Source: Xenophilus azovorans DSM 13620 | Lineage (GTDB): Bacteria; Pseudomonadota; Gammaproteobacteria; Burkholderiales; Burkholderiaceae_C | Reading direction: 5' to 3' | DNA length: 32,438 nt | NCBI RefSeq assembly: GCF_000745855.1 | Contig: NZ_JQKD01000051.1 | Span: forward strand, 1 to 32,438 | Shown: positions 1-8,179 of the stretch, in pieces | How positions within the stretch are numbered: position 1 is the stretch's first letter | How the letters are laid out: each line of letters begins with the position of its first letter | Position numbers and translations under genes: made by a program | The notes under the pieces: model-generated | Database searches by the model: none | The model's input: only the letters and a program-made list of their open reading frames with translations | Told to the model about the DNA's origin: nothing

Positions 1-21
1 GCTGAGGTTCTATGGTCCGCG

Positions 22-996
22 TCAAGCGATCTTGACCGCCTGGTGGAGAGTCGGATCGAAGGTTGCGCGGTTTTTGAACAGGCTGAAGGCCACACGCACG
101 AGCTTGCGGGCCAGCACCACCAGGGCTGCCGTGCGCGGCAAGCCCTTGGCGATCTCGCGCGCATAGACCTCGCGCCAGGCCGCCGTTCGGGACGCGGACA
201 TCGCCGCATTGAACATCAGCCGCCGCAGCTCGGCCGGCCCGCGCTTGGACAGCCTGCGCACACCCCGCTTGTGGCCCGAGTCCATCGGGCGCGGATCCAG
301 CCCGGTGAAGGCCACCACCGCGTCAGCGCTCGCCTGAGCCAGGCGTGTGAACAGCACGAGCAGGGCCGCGCCGCTGAGCGCCCCCACGCCCGGCACCGAG
401 GTGATGCTGCCCAGCGCCTGCTGCGCGCCCTGGATGCCTTGGGCCACCTGGGCGATGCGCTTGTCCAACGTCTGCAGTACCTGTGTCAGGGGCAGCATCA
501 CCTGGGGCAGCAACGCCCGGGTCACCGGGTCCTCGCCCATGCTCTGGCGCAGCGCGCCCTGGTGACGCACCAGCGCCGCTCGTCGGCGCAGCAGGCTGTC
601 CAGTTCGGCCAGCGCCGGGGGCACGGGCTGCCAGCTGCGCAACTGCGCGTGCTCATGGGCCAGGTAGCGGGCAATCACCTGCGCATCGAGCCGGTCGGTC
701 TTGCCGCGCTGGCCCACGCCTCGCGCGTAGTGGCTCACATCCCGCGGATTGAGCACATGCACCTGCAGCCCCTGAGCGTGGGCCAGGCGCGCCAGCAGCA
801 GGTGGTAGCGGCCGGTGGACTCCATGGCCAGGCACGAGCCCGGCGGTACCTGCGCCAGCCATTGCGCGATGGCCGGGGCGTTGTTGGCGATGCGCCGCAC
901 GCCGGCCTTGTCGCCGTGCACGGCAATGTCCAGGTGGGTGCTGGCCACATCGGCCCCAAGATGCCAGATCGTCTGGCTTGTCAGCCTGGGATGCAT
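22..996 (-). mobile_element. IS110-family transposase (DEDD recombinase)
   Basis: The 324-residue product has the two-part layout of IS110 transposases. The N-terminal RuvC-like DEDD domain shows D16 (GADVAST), E59 (AMESTGRY) and D101/D104 (KTDRLDAQ). The C-terminal domain has an SVPGVG helix-hairpin-like motif near residue 200, then GLDPRPMDSGHKRG with the likely catalytic serine S240. Family knowledge: these enzymes act with a bridge RNA made from the element's non-coding end. I start at the ATG at 996, because the open frame further upstream (to 1242) encodes nothing family-like and the MHPRL start gives normal family length. Only 21 bases follow the stop before the window edge, so the downstream element end is not defined. 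It appears intact. Confidence 0.93.
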
Positions 997-1219
997 GGTG
1001 ACAATGCAAAGGCCGGGGCGGGGCTCGTGCAACGGCGTCAGCTTGCAGGCATCGGCGCTCGCCAAGGCGGCGCCGGGTTCCTTATCGACGCTCGGTGCAA
1101 GGGTGGGACGTTGCTCAGTGGGTGGGTCGATGCCTCTACATCGCCCAGGCCTGTCGATGTCCCTCCACCCCGGCGCCTTGCCCTTTCTCCAATGGTTGTT
1201 GCGGTGGCAAAACCATACA
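997..1219 (-). ncRNA. Non-coding 5' region of the IS110 element, candidate bridge RNA
   Basis: This stretch upstream of the transposase has no convincing gene. In the IS110 subgroup the long non-coding end upstream of the transposase encodes the bridge RNA that pairs with donor and target DNA, so this is where one would lie. I see a hairpin at 1192-1216 (ATGGTTGTTGC, loop GGTG, GCAAAACCAT; one bulged base), but I have not traced a full bridge RNA fold or the exact element end. The call rests on position, not on a recognised RNA sequence. Confidence 0.3.
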
Positions 1220-1255
1220 AGCCTGTCGAAGCCCGCTACCACGCTTCGACAGGCT
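1220..1255. repeat. REP-like palindrome, possible terminator of the kgu operon
   Basis: A perfect 13-bp inverted repeat, AGCCTGTCGAAGC (1220-1232) and GCTTCGACAGGCT (1243-1255), encloses a 10-base loop. The right arm continues as GCTTCGACAGGCTCAGC, a sequence I recognise as a dispersed intergenic repeat in Burkholderiales genomes. It begins about 40 bases past the stop of the last operon gene. On the minus strand the stem is followed by TTGTATGGTTTTG, so it could end transcription, although the T-run is imperfect. Confidence 0.6.
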
Positions 1256-1294
1256 CAGCGCGAACGGCCGGGGGTGGCGGACCGCGCTTCGATC

Positions 1295-2329
1295 TCAGTC
1301 GGGGGCAGCCGACGACCCCCGCACCTGCAGCGCCCCCGGCAGCAGCATCTGCCGCGCCGGCCCCTCCAGCCCGTGCAGCCGCTCGATCAGGCAGGTCGCC
1401 GCCGCCCGGCCGATCTCGTCGGTGGGCTGCGCGATGGTCGACAGGCCCGGGCCGATGAGCTGCGCCCACTCGGGGTCGTCGAAGCCGACGAAGCCCAGCT
1501 CCCGCCCGAACTGCCAGCCCAGCCGCCGCATGGCCGCCGCCACGCGCAGCGTGACGACCGCGTTGCCGGCGACGACAGCCGGCCGCCGCGTCCTGCCGGC
1601 GCGGCGGCGCAGGGCGCGCAGCGCATCGTGCAGCGCGTCCTCGGCGCCCTCTTCGCTCTCGAAGACCTCGCCGCGCGCCTGCTTCGGGTGCGCCGCCATG
1701 CAGGCCGCGAAGGCGGCGGCCCGCTCGCGCCGCGTGCTCACGCCCTTCTGCGGCTCGGTGACGTACAGCAGCTCGCGCCAGCCGCCGGCCAGCAGGTGCT
1801 CGCAGGCCTGCGCCATCGCGCCGGCGTTGTCCAGCGAGACGAAGTCGGCGTGCATGCCGGCATGCCGCCGGTCCACCAGCACCGCCGGTTTGCCGTGCGT
1901 GGCCACGGCATCGACCACGCCCGCGCCGCGGCCCAGGGTGTTGAGGATGAAGCCGTCCACCTGGTAGCCGGTCAGCGCGTCGATGGCCTCGCGCTCGCGG
2001 CCGGACTCGTTGCCCAGGTTGAACAGCATCACCAGGTAGCCGGCCTCCTGGCAGGCCTTCTCGGCGCCGCGCAGCACGGCCACCGAGTACGGGTTGGTGA
2101 TGTCGGCCACGATCAGGCCGATGAGGCGCGAGCGCCCGCGGCTGAGCGCCTGCGCCATCGGGCTGGGCACGTAGCCGAGCTGCTCGGTGGCGGCCTGCAC
2201 GCGGGCAGCGATGTCGTCGGACAGCAGCCGCTCGCGGTGGTTGAAGAAACGCGAGACGGTGGCCTTGGAGACGCCGGCGGCACGCGCCACGTCGGCGATG
2301 GTGGCGCGGCGCGGGGCTCCCCTGTTCAT
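1295..2329 (-). CDS. ptxS: LacI-family repressor, PtxS-like (2-ketogluconate regulator)
   Basis: The 344-residue protein has an N-terminal LacI helix-turn-helix at residues 10-30 (TIADVARAAGVSKATVSRFF), a hinge helix near 55-66 (SPMAQALSRGRS) and a periplasmic-binding-protein-like sensor domain from about 68 to the end. Its ATG overlaps the kguD stop by four bases (ATGA), so it is the last gene of the operon. Two facts support the PtxS identity: its neighbours are kguE, kguK and kguD, and a perfect copy of the PtxS operator lies in front of the first operon gene. In Pseudomonas, PtxS releases its operator on binding 2-ketogluconate. Repression of this operon, and so of its own gene, is inferred. 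A GntR/KdgR-type LacI regulator is the alternative. Confidence 0.88.
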   Translation of the reverse strand: MNRGAPRRATIADVARAAGVSKATVSRFFNHRERLLSDDIAARVQAATEQLGYVPSPMAQALSRGRSRLIGLIVADITNPYSVAVLRGAEKACQEAGYLVMLFNLGNESGREREAIDALTGYQVDGFILNTLGRGAGVVDAVATHGKPAVLVDRRHAGMHADFVSLDNAGAMAQACEHLLAGGWRELLYVTEPQKGVSTRRERAAAFAACMAAHPKQARGEVFESEEGAEDALHDALRALRRRAGRTRRPAVVAGNAVVTLRVAAAMRRLGWQFGRELGFVGFDDPEWAQLIGPGLSTIAQPTDEIGRAAATCLIERLHGLEGPARQMLLPGALQVRGSSAAPD

Positions 2330-3306
2330 GCCGCGGACGTGTCGTAGAGCGCCGCCGGCCGCCGGCCCGCCAGTGCGTCCAGCAGGTTGCTGGTGGCCAG
2401 CTCGGCCATGGCGTGCCGCGTCTCGTGCGTGGCCGAGCCGATGTGCGGCAGCGGCGTCACGCGCGGATGGGTGCGCAGCGGCGAATCGGCGGGGAGCGGC
2501 TCCTTCGCGAACACGTCCAGCCCGGCGGCGCGCAGGCGGCCGCCGTCCAGCGCGGCGAGCAGCGCAGCCTCGTCCACCGTCTGGCCGCGGCCGCCGTTGA
2601 TGAAGACGGCGCCGGGCTTCATCTGCGCGAAGACGCCGGCGTCGATCATCCCGCGCGTGTGCTCCGTCAGCGGCAGCATCGCCACCACGAAGTCGGATTG
2701 CGCCAGCAGCTCCGCCAGCGGCGTGTGGACCGCCCTGCCCTGCAGCTCGGGCGCCTGCGCCGCCAGGTCGACCGGCCGGCGCGCGTGGTAGCGCACCGGC
2801 ATGCCGAAGCCCAGCGCCGCGCGCCGCGCGATGGCCTGGCCGATGCGGCCGAAGCCCAGCAGCCCGAGCGTCTTGCCGTGCACGTCGTGGCCGAACAGGT
2901 CCTCGCCGATGTTCTTCGTCCAGCGGCCCTCGCGCACCAGGTTCGCCAGCTCGACGACGCGGCGGCTGGTCGCCATCAGCAGCGCGAACACGGTGTCGGC
3001 CACCGTCTCGTCGAGCACGCCGGGCGTGTGGGCGAGCAGGATGCCGCGGCGGTGCAGCTCGGCCAGCGCGTAGTTGTCCACGCCGACCGAGACGCTGGAG
3101 ACCGCCTCCAGCTTCGGCGCGCGGTCCAGCACGGCGGCGTCGATGGGGAAGCTGGAGCCGATCAGGCCGTGCGCTTCGGGCAGCGCGGCGTCGAAGGCGG
3201 CGCGGTCCTGCTTGGGGTCGGCCACCGTCACGTCGTGCACGGCCTGCAGGCGGGCCAGCTGGTCGGGCGGCAGCTCGCGGAAGACGAGGATGTTCTTGCG
3301 GGTCAT
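2326..3306 (-). CDS. kguD: 2-ketogluconate (6-phosphate) reductase, D-2-hydroxyacid dehydrogenase family
   Basis: The 326-residue protein is a D-isomer-specific 2-hydroxyacid dehydrogenase. The nucleotide-binding loop GFGRIG is at 151-156, and the catalytic trio is R240 (INGGRGQ), E269 (FAKEP) and H288 (LPHIG). In the Pseudomonas pathway KguD reduces 2-keto-6-phosphogluconate to 6-phosphogluconate, which enters the Entner-Doudoroff route. It lies 25 bases after kguK and overlaps the regulator start. By sequence alone it could equally be a GhrB-type glyoxylate/hydroxypyruvate/2-ketogluconate reductase; the kinase and KguE neighbours favour KguD. Cytoplasmic. Confidence 0.87.
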   Translation of the reverse strand: MTRKNILVFRELPPDQLARLQAVHDVTVADPKQDRAAFDAALPEAHGLIGSSFPIDAAVLDRAPKLEAVSSVSVGVDNYALAELHRRGILLAHTPGVLDETVADTVFALLMATSRRVVELANLVREGRWTKNIGEDLFGHDVHGKTLGLLGFGRIGQAIARRAALGFGMPVRYHARRPVDLAAQAPELQGRAVHTPLAELLAQSDFVVAMLPLTEHTRGMIDAGVFAQMKPGAVFINGGRGQTVDEAALLAALDGGRLRAAGLDVFAKEPLPADSPLRTHPRVTPLPHIGSATHETRHAMAELATSNLLDALAGRRPAALYDTSAA

Positions 3307-3331
3307 GGTGAGGTCGATCGTAGGGCCTGCG

Positions 3332-4291
3332 TCACAGGTCAGCCGCGTCCAGCTCGGCGCGGGTGGGCAGGCCCTCCGTGTCGCCGAGCACCTGCACGGC
3401 GCGTGCGCCGATCCACGCGCCGCGGCGCACCGCCTCGGGCACGCTGCGGCCTTCGAGCAGCGCGCTGACCACGCCGGCGGCGAAGCCGTCGCCGGCGCCC
3501 ACGGTGTCGACCACCTCCTTCACGGGGAAGCCTTCGACGTGCCCCGCGCCCGCCGTGTCGCTGTCGTAGTACGCGCCGTCGGGACCGAGCTTGACCACCA
3601 CCAGCTTCGCGCCGCGCCCGCGGTAGAAGCGCGCCACGCCTTCGGGCGTCGCCTCGCCGGTGAGCAGGCGGCCTTCTTCCATGCCAGGCAGCACCCAGTC
3701 GGCGCGCGCCGCCAGGTCGTTGATGCATTCGCGCATGCGCGCCTCGCTGGCCCACAGCGTGGGGCGCAGGTTGGGATCGAAGGAGATGCTGCGGCCGGCC
3801 GCGCGCATGATCTCCATGCTGCGCAGCGCCGTCGGCAGCGTGGTGTCGGAGACGGCGGCGAACACGCCGGTCGCGTGCAGGTGGCGCGCCGAGCGCAGCC
3901 AGGCCTCGTCGATGTCCTCCGGCCGCATGTGGCTCGCGGCCGATCCCTTGCGGTGGTACTCCACCGGCGGGTCGCTGCCGTCGGTGACGCGGCCCTTGAA
4001 CTGGAAGCCGGTGCGCTGCGCCGCGTCGCAGATGACGTGCGAGCAGTCGATGCCCTCGGCCTGCATGGTGGCCAGCAGCGCGCGGCCCATCGAGTCGGTG
4101 CCCAGGCGGCTGGCCCAGCCCACCTTGAGGCCCAGGCGCGCCAGGCCGATGGCCACGTTGGTCTCGGCGCCGGCGGTGCGCCGGTGGAACATCGTCGCGT
4201 GCTCGATGGGGCCGGGCTCGGCCGCCACCAGCAGCAGCATGGCCTCGCCGAAGGTGGCGACGTCGAAGGCGGTGGGTTCGGTCATGGGCAT
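3332..4291 (-). CDS. kguK: PfkB-family sugar kinase, probable 2-ketogluconokinase
   Basis: The 319-residue ribokinase-fold protein has the N-terminal PfkB glycine region (AGAETNVAIGLARLG, about 40-54) and the C-terminal signature DTVGAGDGFAAG at 262-273, with D268 as the catalytic base. KguK phosphorylates 2-ketogluconate at C6 with ATP. The closest look-alike is KdgK (2-keto-3-deoxygluconate kinase), which shares the fold and most motifs. I prefer KguK because kguE overlaps its start by 10 bases, kguD follows, and the operon carries a PtxS operator. No dehydratase or aldolase for 2-keto-3-deoxygluconate is nearby. Confidence 0.83.
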   Translation of the reverse strand: MPMTEPTAFDVATFGEAMLLLVAAEPGPIEHATMFHRRTAGAETNVAIGLARLGLKVGWASRLGTDSMGRALLATMQAEGIDCSHVICDAAQRTGFQFKGRVTDGSDPPVEYHRKGSAASHMRPEDIDEAWLRSARHLHATGVFAAVSDTTLPTALRSMEIMRAAGRSISFDPNLRPTLWASEARMRECINDLAARADWVLPGMEEGRLLTGEATPEGVARFYRGRGAKLVVVKLGPDGAYYDSDTAGAGHVEGFPVKEVVDTVGAGDGFAAGVVSALLEGRSVPEAVRRGAWIGARAVQVLGDTEGLPTRAELDAADL

Positions 4292-5031
4292 CCTCTCGCG
4301 GTGCGCACCTGTGCCAGCTGGGCCTGCGTGACGGCCAGCAGGTCGTTACCGGCCAGAGGGTATTCGATCGCATGCGGCACCTCGGCCGGCAGCGCACGCA
4401 GCACGGCGCGCCAGGGCGCGGTGGAATCCGCCAGCGGCACGGCCACCCACTTGTCGGGCCGGCGCTGCACGCCCTTGCAGTGCACGTAGCGCACCTGCGG
4501 CGCGAAGGCGCGCGCCGCCTCCAGCGGGCACTCGCCCAGCCAGTGCCAGTTGCCCATGTCGAAGGTCATGCCCAGGTCGAGGCCGGCCGCGTGCTGCGCC
4601 GCGAAGAAGCGCTGCAGCGCATCGAGCGTGCCGGCCGAGGGCGTCTGGTCGTTCTCGATCAGCAGCTCCACCGGCTGCGCCGCCAGGCGCTCGCGCAGCG
4701 CGACGAGGCCATCACGGGAACGCGCAGCGTCGAAGCCGCCGATCGCCATCTTCAGGCGCGGCGCCTGCAGCAGCGCGGCGCGGCGCAGGCCTTCGTCCAG
4801 CGCGGCCGCGTCGAGCGCGCCGCCGGGCGCGAACAGCCCGTCGGGGCTGGAGTAGACGGCCGCCCGGCCACGCAGTCCGGCCAGCTCCACGGCGGGATCG
4901 CGCAGCAGCTCGCCGCGCACCTCCACGCCGTCGGCGCCGGCCTCGATCGCCAGCTCGGTGCACCAGCGCTGGCCGTGGCGCAGCAGCTCGGCCGCGCCGA
5001 AGGACGACAGCGAGATCAGCAGCACGGCCAT
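4282..5031 (-). CDS. kguE: KguE-like TIM-barrel protein (xylose isomerase-like)
   Basis: The 249-residue protein has the AP-endonuclease-2/xylose-isomerase TIM-barrel pattern. Probable metal ligands are E126 (LLIEND), D158 (TFDMGNWHW), H184 (RYVHCKG) and E223 (HAIEYPL). In pseudomonads KguE is the first gene of kguEKTD and is usually annotated as an epimerase; its reaction is not well established. Here it starts two bases after the ATPase stop and runs 10 bases into kguK, so it is translated as part of the same operon. A generic sugar phosphate isomerase/epimerase is the fallback. Confidence 0.82.
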   Translation of the reverse strand: MAVLLISLSSFGAAELLRHGQRWCTELAIEAGADGVEVRGELLRDPAVELAGLRGRAAVYSSPDGLFAPGGALDAAALDEGLRRAALLQAPRLKMAIGGFDAARSRDGLVALRERLAAQPVELLIENDQTPSAGTLDALQRFFAAQHAAGLDLGMTFDMGNWHWLGECPLEAARAFAPQVRYVHCKGVQRRPDKWVAVPLADSTAPWRAVLRALPAEVPHAIEYPLAGNDLLAVTQAQLAQVRTARGCP

Positions 5032-5033
5032 CG

Positions 5034-5801
<768 letters not shown>

Positions 5802-5936
5802 GTGTCGATTCCGCGGCGAGCGCAGCGAAGCCCCTCCGGGTGCACTCGCGGAGCCGGCTTTGCCGGGCCGCCGAGTGCGCCCCCTTGAGGGGGGATTCGG
5901 CTACACGAAGTGAGCAAGAAACGGGGGTGGGTCAGT
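5802..5936. repeat. Intergenic palindromic element between binding protein and ATPase genes
   Basis: The gap holds nested inverted repeats. GCACTCG (5842-5848) pairs with CGAGTGC (5872-5878) around an inner hairpin CCGGC (5854-5858), TTT, GCCGG (5862-5866). A second hairpin, CCCCC (5880-5884), TTGA, GGGGG (5889-5893), follows. Its wording (GCGAGCGCAGCGAAG, CCCCTTGAGGGGG) resembles GC-rich palindromes scattered between genes in Comamonadaceae. Being downstream of the binding-protein gene, it is well placed to stabilise the upstream transcript segment or attenuate the downstream one. Confidence 0.65.
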
Positions 5937-6722
5937 TCAGAACTTCGGGAAGTCGCTCTTGAGCCACTTCTGGTAGAGCTTGTTCAGCTCGCCGTTGGCG
6001 GTGTTCTTCGCGACGAACTCGTTCACGTTCTTCAGCAGGTCGTCCTGGCCGGGGCGCATGGCGATGGCCATGGCCTGCTGCACCAGGGTGAACTTGTTCT
6101 CGAAGGTGCCGGCCGGCACGCGCTGGGCGATCTGCGCCGCCACCGTCACCGAGCAGCCGATGGCATCGACCTGGCCGGAGATCAGCGCCTGCATGGCCGA
6201 GGCGTCGTCGTCGAAGCGGCGGATCTCGGTGCCCTCGGGCGCCGACTTGGTGACGGCCACGTCCTGCGTGCTGGCGCGGGCCACGCCCACGCGCACGCCC
6301 TTGAGGTCGGCCGCGCTCTTGATCGCCGCGTCCTTCTTGCCGTAGAGCACGATGGTCGCGGCCGCGTAGGGCTGGCTGAACTGCACCTGCTTGGCGCGCT
6401 CGGGCGTGACGGCCAGCGAGGCCACCAGCAGGTCGACCTTGTTGGTCAGCAGGAAGGGGATGCGGTTGGGGCCGGTGACGGGCACGATGTTGGCCTTCAC
6501 GCCCCAGTCCCTGGCCAGCAGCTTGGCCACGTCGGCGTCGTAGCCGTCGGGCTGGTTCTGCGCGTTGGTGGTGCCGTAGGGCGGGAAGTCCACCAGCATG
6601 CCGATGGTGATCTCGCCCTTCTTCTTGATGTCGGCCACGGTCTGGGCCGAGGCCAGCGGAGCGAAGGCGGTGGCGCAGGCGGCCAGGGTCAGGGCCAGGG
6701 TGGCGCGGCGGGTGAAGGTCAT
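5937..6722 (-). CDS. Periplasmic solute-binding protein, SBP_bac_3 family (sugar-acid candidate)
   Basis: The 261-residue protein begins with a Sec signal peptide (FTRR, hydrophobic core, cleavage near ASA-QT at 26/27), then the family's bilobed fold opening at DIKKKGEITIGMLVDFPPYG. The start ATG at 6722 is preceded by a good ribosome site (AAGGAGA). R109 in AVTPERAKQVQFSQPY matches the Arg that binds the substrate alpha-carboxylate in amino-acid receptors. The Asp that binds the alpha-ammonium group (second D in the GRxDAxxxD pattern) is S191 here (GQVDAIGCS). That fits a carboxylate without an amino group, such as 2-ketogluconate. The ligand is inferred from this and from the operon. Confidence 0.9.
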   Translation of the reverse strand: MTFTRRATLALTLAACATAFAPLASAQTVADIKKKGEITIGMLVDFPPYGTTNAQNQPDGYDADVAKLLARDWGVKANIVPVTGPNRIPFLLTNKVDLLVASLAVTPERAKQVQFSQPYAAATIVLYGKKDAAIKSAADLKGVRVGVARASTQDVAVTKSAPEGTEIRRFDDDASAMQALISGQVDAIGCSVTVAAQIAQRVPAGTFENKFTLVQQAMAIAMRPGQDDLLKNVNEFVAKNTANGELNKLYQKWLKSDFPKF

Positions 6723-6760
6723 GCGGGGTCTCCTTGGGTTGAGTCGGGATGGGGAAGGGT

Positions 6761-7414
6761 TCAGCGGGCCAGCGCCTGGGCGCGCCGGCGCTCCATGCGC
6801 GCCGCCAGCAGCGACAGCGGCCAGCAGATCGCGAAGTAGATAGCGGCCACGGTGGCGAACACCGGCAGCGGCTGGAAGGTGGCGTTGTTGATGATCTGGC
6901 CGGCCCGCGTGACCTCGGTGAAGCCGATGATGGCCGCCAGCGAGGTGCCCTTGATGATCTGCACCAGGTAGCCCACGGTGGGCGGCAGCGCGATCTTGAA
7001 GGCCTGCGGCAGGATCACGTCGCGCATGCGGGCCGCATACGAGAGGTTGAGCGCCTGCGCCGCCTCCCACTGGCCGCGCGGGATGGCCTCGATGCAGCCG
7101 CGCCAGATCTCGGCCAGGAAAGCGGCGCTGTTGAGCACCAGCGCGATGCCGGCGGCGATCCACGGGTTGATGTCGAAACCCAGCACCGGCGCGCCGAAGA
7201 AGATCAGGAACAGCTGCAGCAGCAGCGGCGTTCCCTGGAAGATCTGGATGAAGCCGCGGGCCAGGCCGCGCGCCGCGGCGTTCTCGGACACGCGGGCCAG
7301 CGCGGTCGCCAGCCCCAGCACGGCGCCACCGGCGAAGGCGATGGCCGACAGCGCCAGCGTCCACTGGGCCGCTTGCAGGATGAACAGGAATTCGGGAAAG
7401 CCGAAGGTGCGCAT
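6761..7414 (-). CDS. ABC importer permease (HisM/GlnP type), second subunit
   Basis: The 217-residue inner-membrane protein has about five hydrophobic helices. The cytoplasmic EAA loop (EAAQALNLSYAARMRDVILPQA) near residue 120 docks the ATPase. The N-terminal GxxxTLALSxxAFxxGxxLG-like pattern and the QGTPLLLQLFLIFF stretch are typical of His/Glu/Gln/Arg/opine permeases. It lies 19 bases after the first permease and 38 bases before the binding protein, and pairs with the 7434-8105 product as a heterodimeric channel. Confidence 0.92.
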   Translation of the reverse strand: MRTFGFPEFLFILQAAQWTLALSAIAFAGGAVLGLATALARVSENAAARGLARGFIQIFQGTPLLLQLFLIFFGAPVLGFDINPWIAAGIALVLNSAAFLAEIWRGCIEAIPRGQWEAAQALNLSYAARMRDVILPQAFKIALPPTVGYLVQIIKGTSLAAIIGFTEVTRAGQIINNATFQPLPVFATVAAIYFAICWPLSLLAARMERRRAQALAR

Positions 7415-7433
7415 GATGGTCGTCTCCTTCGGC

Positions 7434-8105
7434 TCAGCGGCGGTCCGGGTAGTGAAGGAGGTGCTGGTAGACCAGCTTGAACAGCGCCGAGAAGGCCAGC
7501 GCCAGCGCCAGGTAGATGCCCGCCACGACGATGTAGATCTCGAAGCTCCGGAAGGTCTGCGACTGCAGGTTGGCCGCCACCGAGGTGAGGTCGTCCGCCG
7601 AGATCACCGACACCACGGCCGAGCTGAGCATCAGCAGGATGAACTGGCTGGTCAGCGCCGGGTAGATGGCCTTGAGCGCCGGCTTGATGACGATGAAGCG
7701 GAAGATCTCCCAGCCCTTGAGATTGAGCGCGCGGCCCGCCTCGATCTGCCCCTTGGGGATGGACTCGATGCCGGCGCGGATGATCTCGGTGGCGTAGGCG
7801 CCCAGGTTGACGACCATTGCCGTCAGCGCCGCCGTGTAGGGCGACCAGCGCAGGCCCACCGCCGGCAGCGCGAAGAAGAAGAAAAACAGCTGCACGAGGA
7901 AGGGCGTGTTGCGGATCACCTCGATGTAGGCGTTGACGATGAAGCGCAGCCACGCCGGCCCCGAGGTCTTGCCCCAGGCGCACAGCACCGCCACCGCCAG
8001 CCCGATGAGCGTGGCGGTGAGCGAGAGCTGGATGGTGATCCACGTGCCCTTGAGCAGCAGGGGCCACGCGGCGAACACGGCATCGAACTGGAACTGGTAA
8101 TTCAC
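7434..8105 (-). CDS. ABC importer permease (HisQ/GlnP type), first gene of the kgu operon
   Basis: The 223-residue inner-membrane protein has about five hydrophobic helices. The EAA loop reads EAGRALNLKGWEIFRFIVIKPALK, with NTPFLVQLFFFFFALP in the preceding core. It is the promoter-proximal gene of the minus-strand operon: its start lies 50 bases from the PtxS-type operator. Its partner is the 217-residue permease. As with the other importer subunits, the family would predict an amino acid, while the operon predicts ketogluconate. Confidence 0.92.
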   Translation of the reverse strand: MNYQFQFDAVFAAWPLLLKGTWITIQLSLTATLIGLAVAVLCAWGKTSGPAWLRFIVNAYIEVIRNTPFLVQLFFFFFALPAVGLRWSPYTAALTAMVVNLGAYATEIIRAGIESIPKGQIEAGRALNLKGWEIFRFIVIKPALKAIYPALTSQFILLMLSSAVVSVISADDLTSVAANLQSQTFRSFEIYIVVAGIYLALALAFSALFKLVYQHLLHYPDRR

Positions 8106-8149
8106 GGACGGCAGGCGCCGGAAGGCGCTCGGCGGGTTTCGGTGCCGGA

Positions 8150-8179
8150 AGTGTATGAAACCGGTTTCAGTTGCGTCGA
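8150..8179 (-). promoter_or_regulatory. Probable kgu operon promoter around the PtxS operator
   Basis: On the minus strand, TCGACG (8174-8179; 4 of 6 matches to TTGACA) and TACACT (8150-8155; 4 of 6 to TATAAT) are separated by 18 bases. The operator fills most of that spacer, a common place for a LacI-type repressor to block RNA polymerase. The hexamers are weak matches, so the exact promoter is uncertain. Confidence 0.5.
8156..8169. promoter_or_regulatory. PtxS-type operator TGAAACCGGTTTCA
   Basis: The 14-base sequence is a perfect palindrome. It equals the motif established for PtxS binding in front of kgu and related glucose-pathway genes in Pseudomonas. It lies 51-64 bases upstream of the first importer permease, and the operon's last gene encodes a PtxS-like repressor. 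I noticed no second perfect copy when reading the rest of the window. Confidence 0.85.

Noticed and set aside
815-3468. Several long plus-strand frames opposite the LacI regulator and kguD
   Set aside because: They are shadows of the kgu operon with repetitive Arg/Ala/Gln composition and no family match.
3332-4291. Naming the sugar kinase KdgK (2-keto-3-deoxygluconate kinase)
   Set aside because: The fold cannot separate the two, but kguE, kguD and the PtxS operator favour ketogluconate, and no KDG-pathway partner is nearby.
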